Source: Methanosarcinales archaeon
GTDB taxonomy: Archaea > Halobacteriota > Syntropharchaeia > Alkanophagales > Methanospirareceae
NCBI GenBank assembly: GCA_025464585.1
Contig: JAODGL010000021.1
Coordinates: 1 to 7,684 of the forward strand
Direction of reading: 5' to 3'
DNA: 7,684 nucleotides
The notes under the pieces: generated by a model
What the model was told of the DNA's origin: nothing
What the model saw: the letters and a program-made list of their open reading frames with translations, nothing else
Database searches by the model: none
Shown: positions 1 through 6,567 of the stretch, in pieces
Numbering within the stretch: position 1 is the first letter of the stretch
How the letters are laid out: the number at the start of each line of letters is the position of its first letter
Made by a program: the position numbers and the translations under genes

Positions 1-5
1 AGAAG

Positions 6-1970
6 GTGGAGAAAGTGGGAAGGTGGAAAGAGTGGCGGGTTTTCTTACTCGGACTTGTTCTCACAATCCCCATTGTGCTTATTGAACTATTTCTTGAATT
101 CCCGCAGGATAAACTTCTGCTCTTCTTCTTAGCCACGCCGGTCCAGGTCGTAGTGGGGCTGCCTTTTTACAGACGCGCTTATGGTGCCTTAAGGAATAGA
201 ATCGCAACCGTAGATACTCTTGTGGTGCTCAGCACGACGACCGCATACCTTTATAGTGTCGTCGCTACCTTCTTCATCCATGCCCCTACATTCTATGATG
301 CCTCTGCTACTGTTATCACCACTATAACGCTGGGGATGCTACTGGAGAACATATCGGCTGGCAAAGCAGGAGAGGCGATAAAAAAGCTGATGGGGCTTGC
401 TCCCAGGCAGGCTACAATAATAAGAGATGGTAAGGAACAGGATATTCCGGCAGGGGATGTCCGTATTGGAGATATTGTAGTAGTCAGACCCGGGGAAAGA
501 ATACCAGTGGATGGAATTGTTATTGAAGGATACTCTTCGGTTGATGAATCGGTGATTACCGGTGAATCCATGCCAGTGGAGAAGAAAAGGGGAGATGAGG
601 TGATTGGAGCAACAATAAATAGAAGCGGCATGTTGAAAATCGAGGCGAAGAAGGTGGGAAAAGATACCGTGCTGGCACAAATAATCAGAATGGTGGAGGA
701 TGCTCAGCGTTCAAAACCGAAGATACAGCGAATCGCCGACCGCGTGGTCGCTTACTTCGTCCCGGGGGTGGTGCTCTCCGCCATGACTGCTTTTGGGGTA
801 TGGTATTTTATCACCGGCGTACCACTCCTTTTTGCACTTACGATTTTCGTCGCTATGCTGGTGGTTGCCTGCCCCTGTGCTTTAGGAATCGCCACTCCCA
901 CTGCGGTAATGGTAGGCATAGGTAAAGGTGCGGAACACGGGATTTTGTTCAAATCCGGGTCAGCGCTGGAAAAGGTTTACCGGCTTGATACTGTCGTATT
1001 TGACAAGACCGGCACGCTGACGCAGGGAACGCCAGCAGTCACAGATGTCGTTCCAGTAGGAAGCAAAGAAGCAGAGATACTGAAATTCGCTGCCATCGCA
1101 GAGATGGGGTCAGAACATCCAATAGGAGAAGCAATAATCCGGAGTGCAAAGGAGAAAGGGGGGGAAATACCCATGGCGGATTCGTTTATCGCGATTCCGG
1201 GAAAGGGCATAAGGGCGGAGTATAATAGTCATCGCATCTCATTCGGTAACAGGAAGCTTATGAAAGAAGACGAAATCGAGCTAAGGCATGTTGAAGCTAA
1301 AATAGAAAGTCTGGAAGAGCAGGGCAAAACAGTTATGAGCCTTGGGGTGAATGGAGAAGTCAGAGGCATAATTGCTGTTGCCGACCTCGTGAAGGAAGGT
1401 GCTCGTGAAGCGATAGAAGAATTGAAAAGAGAAGGATTGGAAATAATCATGCTTACCGGGGACAATACGAGAACAGCGAAGGCAATTGGTAAAGAGCTGA
1501 ATATAGACAAAGTCCTTGCTGAACTGCTGCCAGGAGAGAAAGCTTCTGCGATTAAAAGCCTGCAAGCTCAGGGTAAAATTGTTGCGATGGTTGGGGATGG
1601 CATAAATGACGCCCCTGCCCTGAGTCAGGCAGATATAGGAATAGCAATAGGAAGCGGAACCGATATCGCAATAGAAGCAGGGGATATAGTGTTGACCAGA
1701 GAAGCTCTAAGTGAGGTAAGTTGTTCATTGCAGTTAAGCAAGAAGACGATGGAAAAAATCAAGCAGAATTTGTTCTTCGCCTTTTTGTATAATGGCACGG
1801 CAATCCCAATAGCCGGAGGAGTTCTGTATCCCGTATTTCACATCCTTTTTCTTTCCCCCATGCTTGCTGCTGTTGCCATGATTTTGAGCGACATTACGGT
1901 GGTTGGAAATGCATTGCTACTGAGAAGATTTGACATGGATAAATACCATCCGAGACAGATGAAAGGATAA
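6..1970 (+). CDS. copA: CopA-like heavy-metal (Cu+-type) P1B ATPase, possibly 5'-partial
   Basis: This is an ATP-driven membrane pump that exports soft metal ions from the cytoplasm. Counting from the GTG at 6, it shows two N-terminal membrane helices (about 12-32 and 36-55), the actuator motif TGES (185-188), the transport motif CPC (289-291), the phosphorylated Asp in DKTGT (D333), the P1B His-Pro pair (371-372), TGDN (484-487) and GDGINDAP (530-537). The seventh helix has Tyr-Asn (595-596), as in Cu+ pumps. The last helix reads MILSD (625-629), where Cu+ pumps usually have MxxSS. The entry-site positions E114 and D245 are kept, but the Met normally found near residue 69 is Val. No N-terminal HMA metal-binding domain is visible. 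Only five bases precede the GTG and the frame is open there, so the gene may start upstream. The family assignment is firm. Cu+ as substrate is likely, not certain. Confidence 0.93.
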   Translation: MEKVGRWKEWRVFLLGLVLTIPIVLIELFLEFPQDKLLLFFLATPVQVVVGLPFYRRAYGALRNRIATVDTLVVLSTTTAYLYSVVATFFIHAPTFYDASATVITTITLGMLLENISAGKAGEAIKKLMGLAPRQATIIRDGKEQDIPAGDVRIGDIVVVRPGERIPVDGIVIEGYSSVDESVITGESMPVEKKRGDEVIGATINRSGMLKIEAKKVGKDTVLAQIIRMVEDAQRSKPKIQRIADRVVAYFVPGVVLSAMTAFGVWYFITGVPLLFALTIFVAMLVVACPCALGIATPTAVMVGIGKGAEHGILFKSGSALEKVYRLDTVVFDKTGTLTQGTPAVTDVVPVGSKEAEILKFAAIAEMGSEHPIGEAIIRSAKEKGGEIPMADSFIAIPGKGIRAEYNSHRISFGNRKLMKEDEIELRHVEAKIESLEEQGKTVMSLGVNGEVRGIIAVADLVKEGAREAIEELKREGLEIIMLTGDNTRTAKAIGKELNIDKVLAELLPGEKASAIKSLQAQGKIVAMVGDGINDAPALSQADIGIAIGSGTDIAIEAGDIVLTREALSEVSCSLQLSKKTMEKIKQNLFFAFLYNGTAIPIAGGVLYPVFHILFLSPMLAAVAMILSDITVVGNALLLRRFDMDKYHPRQMKG

Positions 1971-2044
1971 AGGATGGAGGAACGAACAAAGATGAAAAAA
2001 GAGAAGAGATAGAACTGTTGAGGAGATATATAGAATATATAAAA

Positions 2045-2051
2045 GGAGGGG
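2045..2051 (+). promoter_or_regulatory. Ribosome binding site of fwdB
   Basis: GGAGGGG lies 10 bases before the ATG at 2062 and is complementary to the archaeal 16S rRNA 3' end. TATA-like runs at about 2024-2044 lie immediately upstream. A start site set by them would fall at or beyond this site, so they may not be the promoter. Transcription could instead come through from copA. Confidence 0.65.
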
Positions 2052-2061
2052 ATGAGAAAAA

Positions 2062-3354
2062 ATGGTAGAAATTACGGATGTTGTGTGTCCGTTGTGTGGA
2101 TGTGTATGCGATGACATAGTAGTGGAAGTAGAGAATAACGAAGTGAAGAAGGTAAGGGGCGCATGTGCAGTGGGAAAGAGCAAGCTAATGGGGCATGGGA
2201 GAATAAAAAGTCCGGCGATAAGAGAGAACAGCATTTTGAAGGAATGTTCTTACAGTATGGCGATAAAAAAGGCTGCAGAGATACTGGCGGCTGCGAAGAG
2301 ACCGCTTATGTACGGTTGGAGTTCAACGGTCTGTGAAGCGACTAAAGTGGGGATAGAGCTTGCAGAAGAGATAGGCGCCGTTATAGACAATACGGCTTCG
2401 GTGTGTCACGGACCTTCCGTGCTGGCGATTCAGGATGTTGGTCTTCCAAGTTGCACGCTTGGAGAGGTAAAAAACCGTGCAGACCTCGTTATATACTGGG
2501 GTGCAAATCCTGCTGCTGCGCATGCTAACCACATGAAGCGCTACTCTTATATCTCAAAGGGGTATTGGACATCAGAAGGCAAAAAGAACAAGAAACTTAT
2601 CGTGGTGGATGTGAGGAAGACAGCGACGGCGAAGATGGCGGACGTGTTCCTGCAGATAGAGCAAGGGAAAGATTATCTTGTGTTCTCTGCGCTAAGGGCT
2701 ATTCTCTATGGGCATGAAGATGTAGTGCCGGACAAGGTAGGTGGCGTCTCAAAGAAGGACTTATTAGAGATCGTGAGGATGATGAAAGAAGCGAAGTTCG
2801 GGATAATCTTCTTTGGTATGGGTGTGACGCAGACCAGGGGAAGGCACAACAACATTGTAAATGCAATACAGACGACAAGAGCAGCGCATACACACACCAA
2901 GTTTAGTATAATGCCCATGAGGGGTCATTACAACGTAAATGGATTCAATCAGGTATGCACGTGGGAAACGGGGTATCCATTTGCCGTTGATTTATCCAGA
3001 GGCTACGCGTGGTATAACCCGGGAGAGACGGCATCGAATGACCTTTTATGGAGGAAAGAATGTGATGCTGCGTTGTTTGTTGCGAGTGACCCAGGAGCGC
3101 ATTTTCCAGGGGAGTCAATAGGTCACCTATCAAAGATACCTGTTATTCAGGTAGACCCTTATGCGAACCTGACTACCGAATTTGCAGATGTTGTCATTCC
3201 GTGTGCGATAAGTGGCGTGGAAGCGGAAGGGAACGTCTATCGGATGGATAATATTCCTATAAGACTGCGGAAGTTAGTAGAAACAGAATACATGGCGGAT
3301 GAAGAGATAATGGAGTGGATACTGGAGGAAGTGAGGGCGATAAGAGAAGATTGA
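2062..3354 (+). CDS. fwdB: Formylmethanofuran dehydrogenase subunit B (W/Mo-pterin catalytic subunit, Cys form)
   Basis: This is the catalytic subunit of the enzyme that reversibly reduces CO2 and binds it to methanofuran as a formyl group, the first step of methanogenesis or the last step of reverse methanogenesis. It belongs to the molybdopterin oxidoreductase superfamily. At 430 residues it has the usual full length. The N-terminal iron-sulfur cluster motif has Cys 9, 12, 14 and 16, plus C35. The metal ligand is Cys115 in a CHGPS motif, encoded by TGT, so this is the cysteine and not the selenocysteine form. Downstream blocks such as LGEVKNRADLVIYWG and VVDVRKTATAKMADVF match the family. 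The genes for subunits A, C, D, E, F and G, often clustered with it, are not adjacent. copA lies 91 bases upstream. The moaD and moaE genes about 2 kb downstream would supply its pterin dithiolene. Tungsten (fwd) versus molybdenum (fmd) use cannot be told from sequence. Confidence 0.96.
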   Translation: MVEITDVVCPLCGCVCDDIVVEVENNEVKKVRGACAVGKSKLMGHGRIKSPAIRENSILKECSYSMAIKKAAEILAAAKRPLMYGWSSTVCEATKVGIELAEEIGAVIDNTASVCHGPSVLAIQDVGLPSCTLGEVKNRADLVIYWGANPAAAHANHMKRYSYISKGYWTSEGKKNKKLIVVDVRKTATAKMADVFLQIEQGKDYLVFSALRAILYGHEDVVPDKVGGVSKKDLLEIVRMMKEAKFGIIFFGMGVTQTRGRHNNIVNAIQTTRAAHTHTKFSIMPMRGHYNVNGFNQVCTWETGYPFAVDLSRGYAWYNPGETASNDLLWRKECDAALFVASDPGAHFPGESIGHLSKIPVIQVDPYANLTTEFADVVIPCAISGVEAEGNVYRMDNIPIRLRKLVETEYMADEEIMEWILEEVRAIRED

Positions 3355-3437
3355 GGAGCAAGGAAAGGATGTTTCACGATTGCCAAAATAAGCAGCGAAA
3401 AAGTTCGTTTTTGGGTGCAAGAAGAGATAAGATCAAT

Positions 3438-3448
3438 GGAGGAGATGA
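3438..3448 (+). promoter_or_regulatory. Ribosome binding site that supports the GTG start of the HcyBio gene
   Basis: GGAGGAGATGA ends six bases before the GTG at 3455. An in-frame TGA at 3446-3448 lies inside it, so no earlier start in that frame is possible. The ATG at 3436 is in another frame and ends after 13 codons. The GTG is therefore the best-supported start. Confidence 0.7.
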
Positions 3449-3454
3449 CGGGCG

Positions 3455-4972
3455 GTGGTCGAAAAAACAGTCTCTGAAATAAATGAAAGGATAAAAGATG
3501 GAAGCGTAAGGGTCGTAACCGCAGACAAGATGTCAGAGATCGTGAAGGAATTAGGACCGGAAGAAGCAACAAAAGAGGTGGATGTTGTCACAACCGGAAC
3601 ATTTGGCGCTATGTGCTCCTCTGGCGTCTTCTTTAACTTCGGGCATTCAGACCCGCCGATAAAGATGCAAAAGGTGTGGTTAAATGATGTCGAGGCTTAC
3701 ACGGGGATTGCGGCGGTAGATGCCTACATTGGGGCAGCGCAATTGTCAGATGATAGAGGGATGGAATACGGTGGCGCTCACGTGATAGAAGATTTTGCGG
3801 CTGGGAAACCGATAGAGGTCCGAGCTCTTGCATACGGCACGGACTGCTATCCACGGAAGGAAATAGAGACAACGATTACCATCGAAGATTTGAATCAGGC
3901 AATCATGATAAATCCAAGAAATGCATATCAGCGGTATAACGTGGCAACGAACTCAACGGACCACACTTTATACACATATATGGGAATGCTACTACCACAC
4001 TATGGGAATGCGACATACTGCGGCGCTGGGGAACTCTCACCTTTGTTTAATGACCCACTTTTTGAGACGATAGGTTTAGGAACGAGGATATTCCTCTGCG
4101 GCGCAAAAGGGTATATCATAGGAGAAGGGACGCAGCATGACCCCGTAAATAACCTTGGGACATTGATGGTGAGAGGGGATCTAAAAGAGATGAACACGGA
4201 ATTTTTAAGGGCTGCTATCTTCCAAAAATATGGCACGACGTTATACGTTGGCATCGGAATACCCATCCCGATATTGAATGAAGGAATAGCACTGAGAACC
4301 GCAGTGAACGATGAAGATATTGTAACGAATATGCTCGACTATGGTGTTGCAAGGAGAGCGAGACCGGTACTAAGGAAAGTTTCGTATAAAGAGCTTAAAT
4401 CCGGAAGTATCGAGCTAAATGGCAAGGAAGTGAGAACCGCACCGCTTTCAAGTTACTTCATGGCGAAGAAAGTGGCAGAGGAGTTGAAAGCGTGGATAGA
4501 AAATGGGGAGTTTTTGATTTCTCAACCAGTTGAAAGCTTGCCAGGAGATACTGTTTTTAAGCCGATGAAACAGATAAAGGAGCTGCCGTTGGTAAAAGAC
4601 GTGATGATAAGCAAGGGAGAAGTCATCGCGATAAAAGAGGATGCCTCGATTGAAGAAGCGGCAAATATAATCATGAAGGGGCAATTCACGCATCTACCAG
4701 TTATATCAGATGACGAGAAGCTGGTAGGAATCGTAACTGCATGGGACATCTCAAAAGCAGTGGCAAAGAAATACAGGCGATTGGAAGAGATAATGACGAG
4801 GAGGGTAATAACTGCGGATTCTGAAGAGCCTCTGGAGTTAGTGGTGAGGAAATTGGAGAAATACAACATCTCTGCACTCCCGGTTATAGACAGTGATAGA
4901 AAAGTCACAGGTATGGTAACAAGCGACGGTATAAGCAGGTTGATTGGAAGGAGAGGGAGAAGAAGAGCATGA
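3455..4972 (+). CDS. Homocysteine biosynthesis protein (HcyBio/DUF39) with C-terminal CBS domain pair
   Basis: Family members in methanogens (MA1821 of Methanosarcina acetivorans, MJ0100 of Methanocaldococcus jannaschii) are involved in making homocysteine from aspartate semialdehyde and sulfide. The product has 505 residues, close to the usual length. The HcyBio domain covers about 1-370. Cys54 (GTFGAMCSSGVFF) and Cys131 (GTDCYPRKE) sit where the family has its two functionally important cysteines, as I recall the literature. Two CBS motifs follow at about 380-440 and 443-499. In MJ0100 the CBS pair is reported to bind S-adenosylmethionine and methylthioadenosine, so feedback by a downstream product is plausible here. 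The usual genetic partners, a NIL-domain ferredoxin and a COG2122 protein, are absent from the window. The stop codon overlaps the start of the next gene, a sulfur carrier, in an ATGA. The 100-base gap from fwdB allows a separate promoter, but none is clear. Confidence 0.93.
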   Translation: MVEKTVSEINERIKDGSVRVVTADKMSEIVKELGPEEATKEVDVVTTGTFGAMCSSGVFFNFGHSDPPIKMQKVWLNDVEAYTGIAAVDAYIGAAQLSDDRGMEYGGAHVIEDFAAGKPIEVRALAYGTDCYPRKEIETTITIEDLNQAIMINPRNAYQRYNVATNSTDHTLYTYMGMLLPHYGNATYCGAGELSPLFNDPLFETIGLGTRIFLCGAKGYIIGEGTQHDPVNNLGTLMVRGDLKEMNTEFLRAAIFQKYGTTLYVGIGIPIPILNEGIALRTAVNDEDIVTNMLDYGVARRARPVLRKVSYKELKSGSIELNGKEVRTAPLSSYFMAKKVAEELKAWIENGEFLISQPVESLPGDTVFKPMKQIKELPLVKDVMISKGEVIAIKEDASIEEAANIIMKGQFTHLPVISDDEKLVGIVTAWDISKAVAKKYRRLEEIMTRRVITADSEEPLELVVRKLEKYNISALPVIDSDRKVTGMVTSDGISRLIGRRGRRRA

Positions 4973-5169
4973 AAATAACCACCCCTGCGGGGAATATCAG
5001 AGAGATTAAAATCGAGGATAGGGATATGCCGATTGAGATTATTTTAAAAGAGCTCGGTATCCATCCCATTGGGGTAATCATTATAAAAAATAACAAACTC
5101 GTTTCAAAAGATGAGACAGTAACAAATGATGATAAAATAGAGCTTTTCCGGCTTAGTGGTGGTGGTTGA
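4969..5169 (+). CDS. ThiS/MoaD-like ubiquitin-fold sulfur carrier protein
   Basis: This 66-residue protein has the beta-grasp pattern of sulfur carriers: an N-terminal strand (MKITTPAG, then REIKIED), a helix (IEIILKELGI), strands (GVIIIKNNKLV), a late acidic segment (TVTNDDKIELFRL) and a C-terminus ending SGGG. Carriers of this type are adenylated at the terminal Gly-Gly by an E1-like enzyme and then loaded as a thiocarboxylate. The start ATG overlaps the HcyBio stop by four bases, so the two are probably translationally coupled. A purine-rich run, GGAGAGGGAGAAGAAGAG, lies just before the start. A thiazole (ThiS) role cannot be excluded, but its neighbour points to sulfur delivery for homocysteine synthesis. 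A separate, more typical MoaD follows, so this one is probably not the molybdopterin synthase subunit. No loading enzyme is in the window. Confidence 0.85.
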   Translation: MKITTPAGNIREIKIEDRDMPIEIILKELGIHPIGVIIIKNNKLVSKDETVTNDDKIELFRLSGGG

Positions 5170-5170
5170 A

Positions 5171-5275
5171 GTGAGAATAATCTACTCTGCCGGAAGTGTA
5201 AACGATGAGGCACAGTCAGTCATGATGAACTATCTAAGATATCGAGAGATTGACGGGGTGGAGGGATTGAAATAA
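5171..5275 (+). CDS. Possible 34-residue small protein of unknown function
   Basis: A GTG one base after the sulfur-carrier stop opens a frame of 34 codons (begins VRIIYSAGSVNDEAQ, ends GVEGLK) closed by TAA. GGTGG-rich sequence just upstream could serve as a ribosome binding site. I recognise no family. After the TAA the same frame restarts directly with ATG at 5276, runs 12 codons, and ends in a TGA that overlaps the moaD start as ATGA (5311-5314). This could be one small gene broken by a stop, two tiny coupled peptides, or chance in a 141-base spacer. Coding status is uncertain. Confidence 0.3.
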   Translation: MRIIYSAGSVNDEAQSVMMNYLRYREIDGVEGLK

Positions 5276-5310
5276 ATGATACAAAAGATGCAGACAATAG
5301 GGAGAAAGTC

Positions 5311-5550
5311 ATGAAGATTGAACTAAGATTCTTTGCAAGGTGCAGGGGAATCGTCGGTGAGAAGCAAAAAGAGATGGAGGTAGAGGAAGACGCAAGGATA
5401 AAGGATATTGTAGACCTTCTAATAAAAGAGCATCCGGATTTGAAGAAAGCGAAGTTGATAGTGTCGCTGAATCATAACTATGCCTCTCTAAATGAGAAAC
5501 TAAAGGACAAGGATGAAGTTGCTCTTTTTCCTCCGGTGAGTGGAGGCTGA
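5311..5550 (+). CDS. moaD: Molybdopterin synthase small subunit / sulfur carrier MoaD
   Basis: MoaD carries the sulfur, as a C-terminal thiocarboxylate, that MoaE uses to turn cyclic pyranopterin monophosphate into molybdopterin. The 79-residue product has the family's usual size. It begins KIELRFFARCRGIVG and has a central helix (RIKDIVDLLIKEHPDL). It ends in the diagnostic FPPVSGG, with the terminal Gly-Gly needed for adenylation and thiolation. The ATG at 5311 is chosen because purine-rich AGGGAGAAAG lies just before it. The frame is open upstream back to a TGA at 5251 but has no ATG, GTG or TTG. The moaE start follows the stop by four bases, so the two subunits are probably made together. 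The fwdB upstream encodes one likely consumer of the cofactor. Confidence 0.94.
   Translation: MKIELRFFARCRGIVGEKQKEMEVEEDARIKDIVDLLIKEHPDLKKAKLIVSLNHNYASLNEKLKDKDEVALFPPVSGG
5542..5546 (+). promoter_or_regulatory. Ribosome binding site that sets the moaE start
   Basis: GGAGG inside the last codons of moaD lies eight bases before the ATG at 5555. This favours that ATG over the in-frame GTG at 5540, which would place the site inside the gene. Confidence 0.7.
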
Positions 5551-5554
5551 GATA

Positions 5555-5917
5555 ATGATTACGGAAGAGGATTTCTCGATTGAGGAACTCGTAAGGAAGA
5601 TGAAGAAGCCGGAGATAGGTGCTATCGTAACGTTTTTAGGCGTGGTAAGGGAAGAAGGTGCGATAAAAGGGATGGAAGTGGAAGTATATAGAGAAATGGC
5701 GGAGGAAGAGCTGAGGAAACTGAAGCGAGGTGCTTTAGAAAAGTTTGACATCGAAGCGGTGGAAATAGTTCATCGAGAAGGTTCATTGAAAGTAGGTGAG
5801 AACATCGTTCTCATTCTGGTGGGGGCAAAGCACCGGAAGGACGCATTCAGAGCTTGTGAATATCTGATAGATGAATTGAAGAAGAAGGTGCCTATATGGA
5901 AGAATGATTTATTCTAA
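5555..5917 (+). CDS. moaE: Molybdopterin synthase catalytic subunit MoaE
   Basis: MoaE forms a heterotetramer with MoaD and inserts two sulfurs into cyclic pyranopterin monophosphate. From the ATG at 5555 the product has 120 residues, shorter than the 150-residue E. coli protein, mainly at the ends. Recognisable blocks are GAIVTFLGVVRE (22-33, with the conserved Arg32), YREMAEEEL (45-53), IVHREGSLKVGE (71-82), AKHRKDAFRACEYLIDELK (91-109) and KVPIWK (111-116). Lys109 and Lys116 match in spacing the two active-site lysines of E. coli MoaE (119 and 126). A GTG at 5540 would add five residues but is less likely because of the ribosome binding site position. The 3' end overlaps the end of the convergent DUF2284 gene by nine bases, leaving no room for a separate terminator. 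Confidence 0.94.
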   Translation: MITEEDFSIEELVRKMKKPEIGAIVTFLGVVREEGAIKGMEVEVYREMAEEELRKLKRGALEKFDIEAVEIVHREGSLKVGENIVLILVGAKHRKDAFRACEYLIDELKKKVPIWKNDLF

Positions 5918-6496
5918 CAGAAGCAGCCCAAAAAAGGTTATCCTTTCATACGGTGATGTTAGCACTTCCACTTCATATCCCACATTCCTGACCGTCTTGA
6001 ATACATCTATCCCACATGCCTCCATCCCTGGTCTCATCCTGTGCTGATGTACACAAAACCTCTTCACTGCCTGGTCTAAAAAATTTTCCCTCTCCGGTAT
6101 GCATTCATCGCAATACGCACAGCAAAGTCCGACCATTGCGAACGCTTTGTAATAGCCAGATAGAAATGCATGCCTTTCCATCTCGAACATCGTGTCATAG
6201 AAGACTTTTATGGCATCCCATAGGAAATGGTGTATATGCGAAGGAGGCACTTCTAAGTTAGGTTTAGCGTCAAATCTCGCTACTATCGCCTTCTCATAAC
6301 ACCGTATCAGTTTCCTCGTCTCTTCTGGCGATGGTACATAAGGTGGGCAGTTCAGATGCTTGCCATACGCTTTACATCCATACCTGCATTTCCAACGAAC
6401 CCAATCGCCTACTTCAACCTTATCGGTGGAGATGAATTTAAAATCCGGATGAATGTGCGTTAACTCCTCTAACAGCGTATCCAGATCCTTTTTCAT
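5909..6496 (-). CDS. DUF2284 cysteine-rich putative metal-binding protein
   Basis: This 195-residue protein of uncharacterised family DUF2284 has the family's two Cys clusters. The first is C37-x3-C41 followed by a YGKHLNCPPYVPSP segment with C50. The second is CCAYCDEC (C125, C126, C129, C132), followed by C148 and a MRPGMEACGIDV segment with C161. The spacing suggests binding of one or more metal ions or iron-sulfur clusters, but the cofactor and reaction are unknown. No membrane segment or signal peptide is evident, so it is probably cytoplasmic. The ATG at 6496 is preceded by GAGG (complement of 6501-6504) at short spacing. It lies 71 bases downstream of a zinc-ribbon gene on the same strand, probably in one transcript, and converges with moaE with a nine-base overlap. 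Confidence 0.88.
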   Translation of the reverse strand: MKKDLDTLLEELTHIHPDFKFISTDKVEVGDWVRWKCRYGCKAYGKHLNCPPYVPSPEETRKLIRCYEKAIVARFDAKPNLEVPPSHIHHFLWDAIKVFYDTMFEMERHAFLSGYYKAFAMVGLCCAYCDECIPERENFLDQAVKRFCVHQHRMRPGMEACGIDVFKTVRNVGYEVEVLTSPYERITFFGLLLLE

Positions 6497-6567
6497 TTTT
6501 CCTCTTTAAAAGCTCCGCTAATCATGGCATGCACCAGCCGCTGCTGCTATTCAAGGACTGGATTTTT

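Noticed and set aside
293..680. Minus-strand open frames of over 100 codons inside the ATPase gene
   Set aside because: They lie fully within a well-conserved gene and have low-complexity translations with no recognisable motifs.
2404..2406. Selenocysteine at the FwdB metal ligand
   Set aside because: The codon is TGT (Cys), not TGA, so this is the cysteine form.
3398..3412. AAAAA-GTTCG-TTTTT as a terminator hairpin after fwdB
   Set aside because: The 5-base A/T stem is too weak and is followed by GGG. I see no convincing terminator in the 100-base gap.
5540..5554. GTG at 5540 as the moaE start
   Set aside because: The GGAGG at 5542-5546 would then lie inside the gene. It is well placed for the ATG at 5555, and the added five residues carry no family signal.
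6497..6567. Possible structured RNA or small gene between the zinc-ribbon and DUF2284 genes
   Set aside because: No frame longer than a few codons has a start, and only short imperfect self-complementarity is present.
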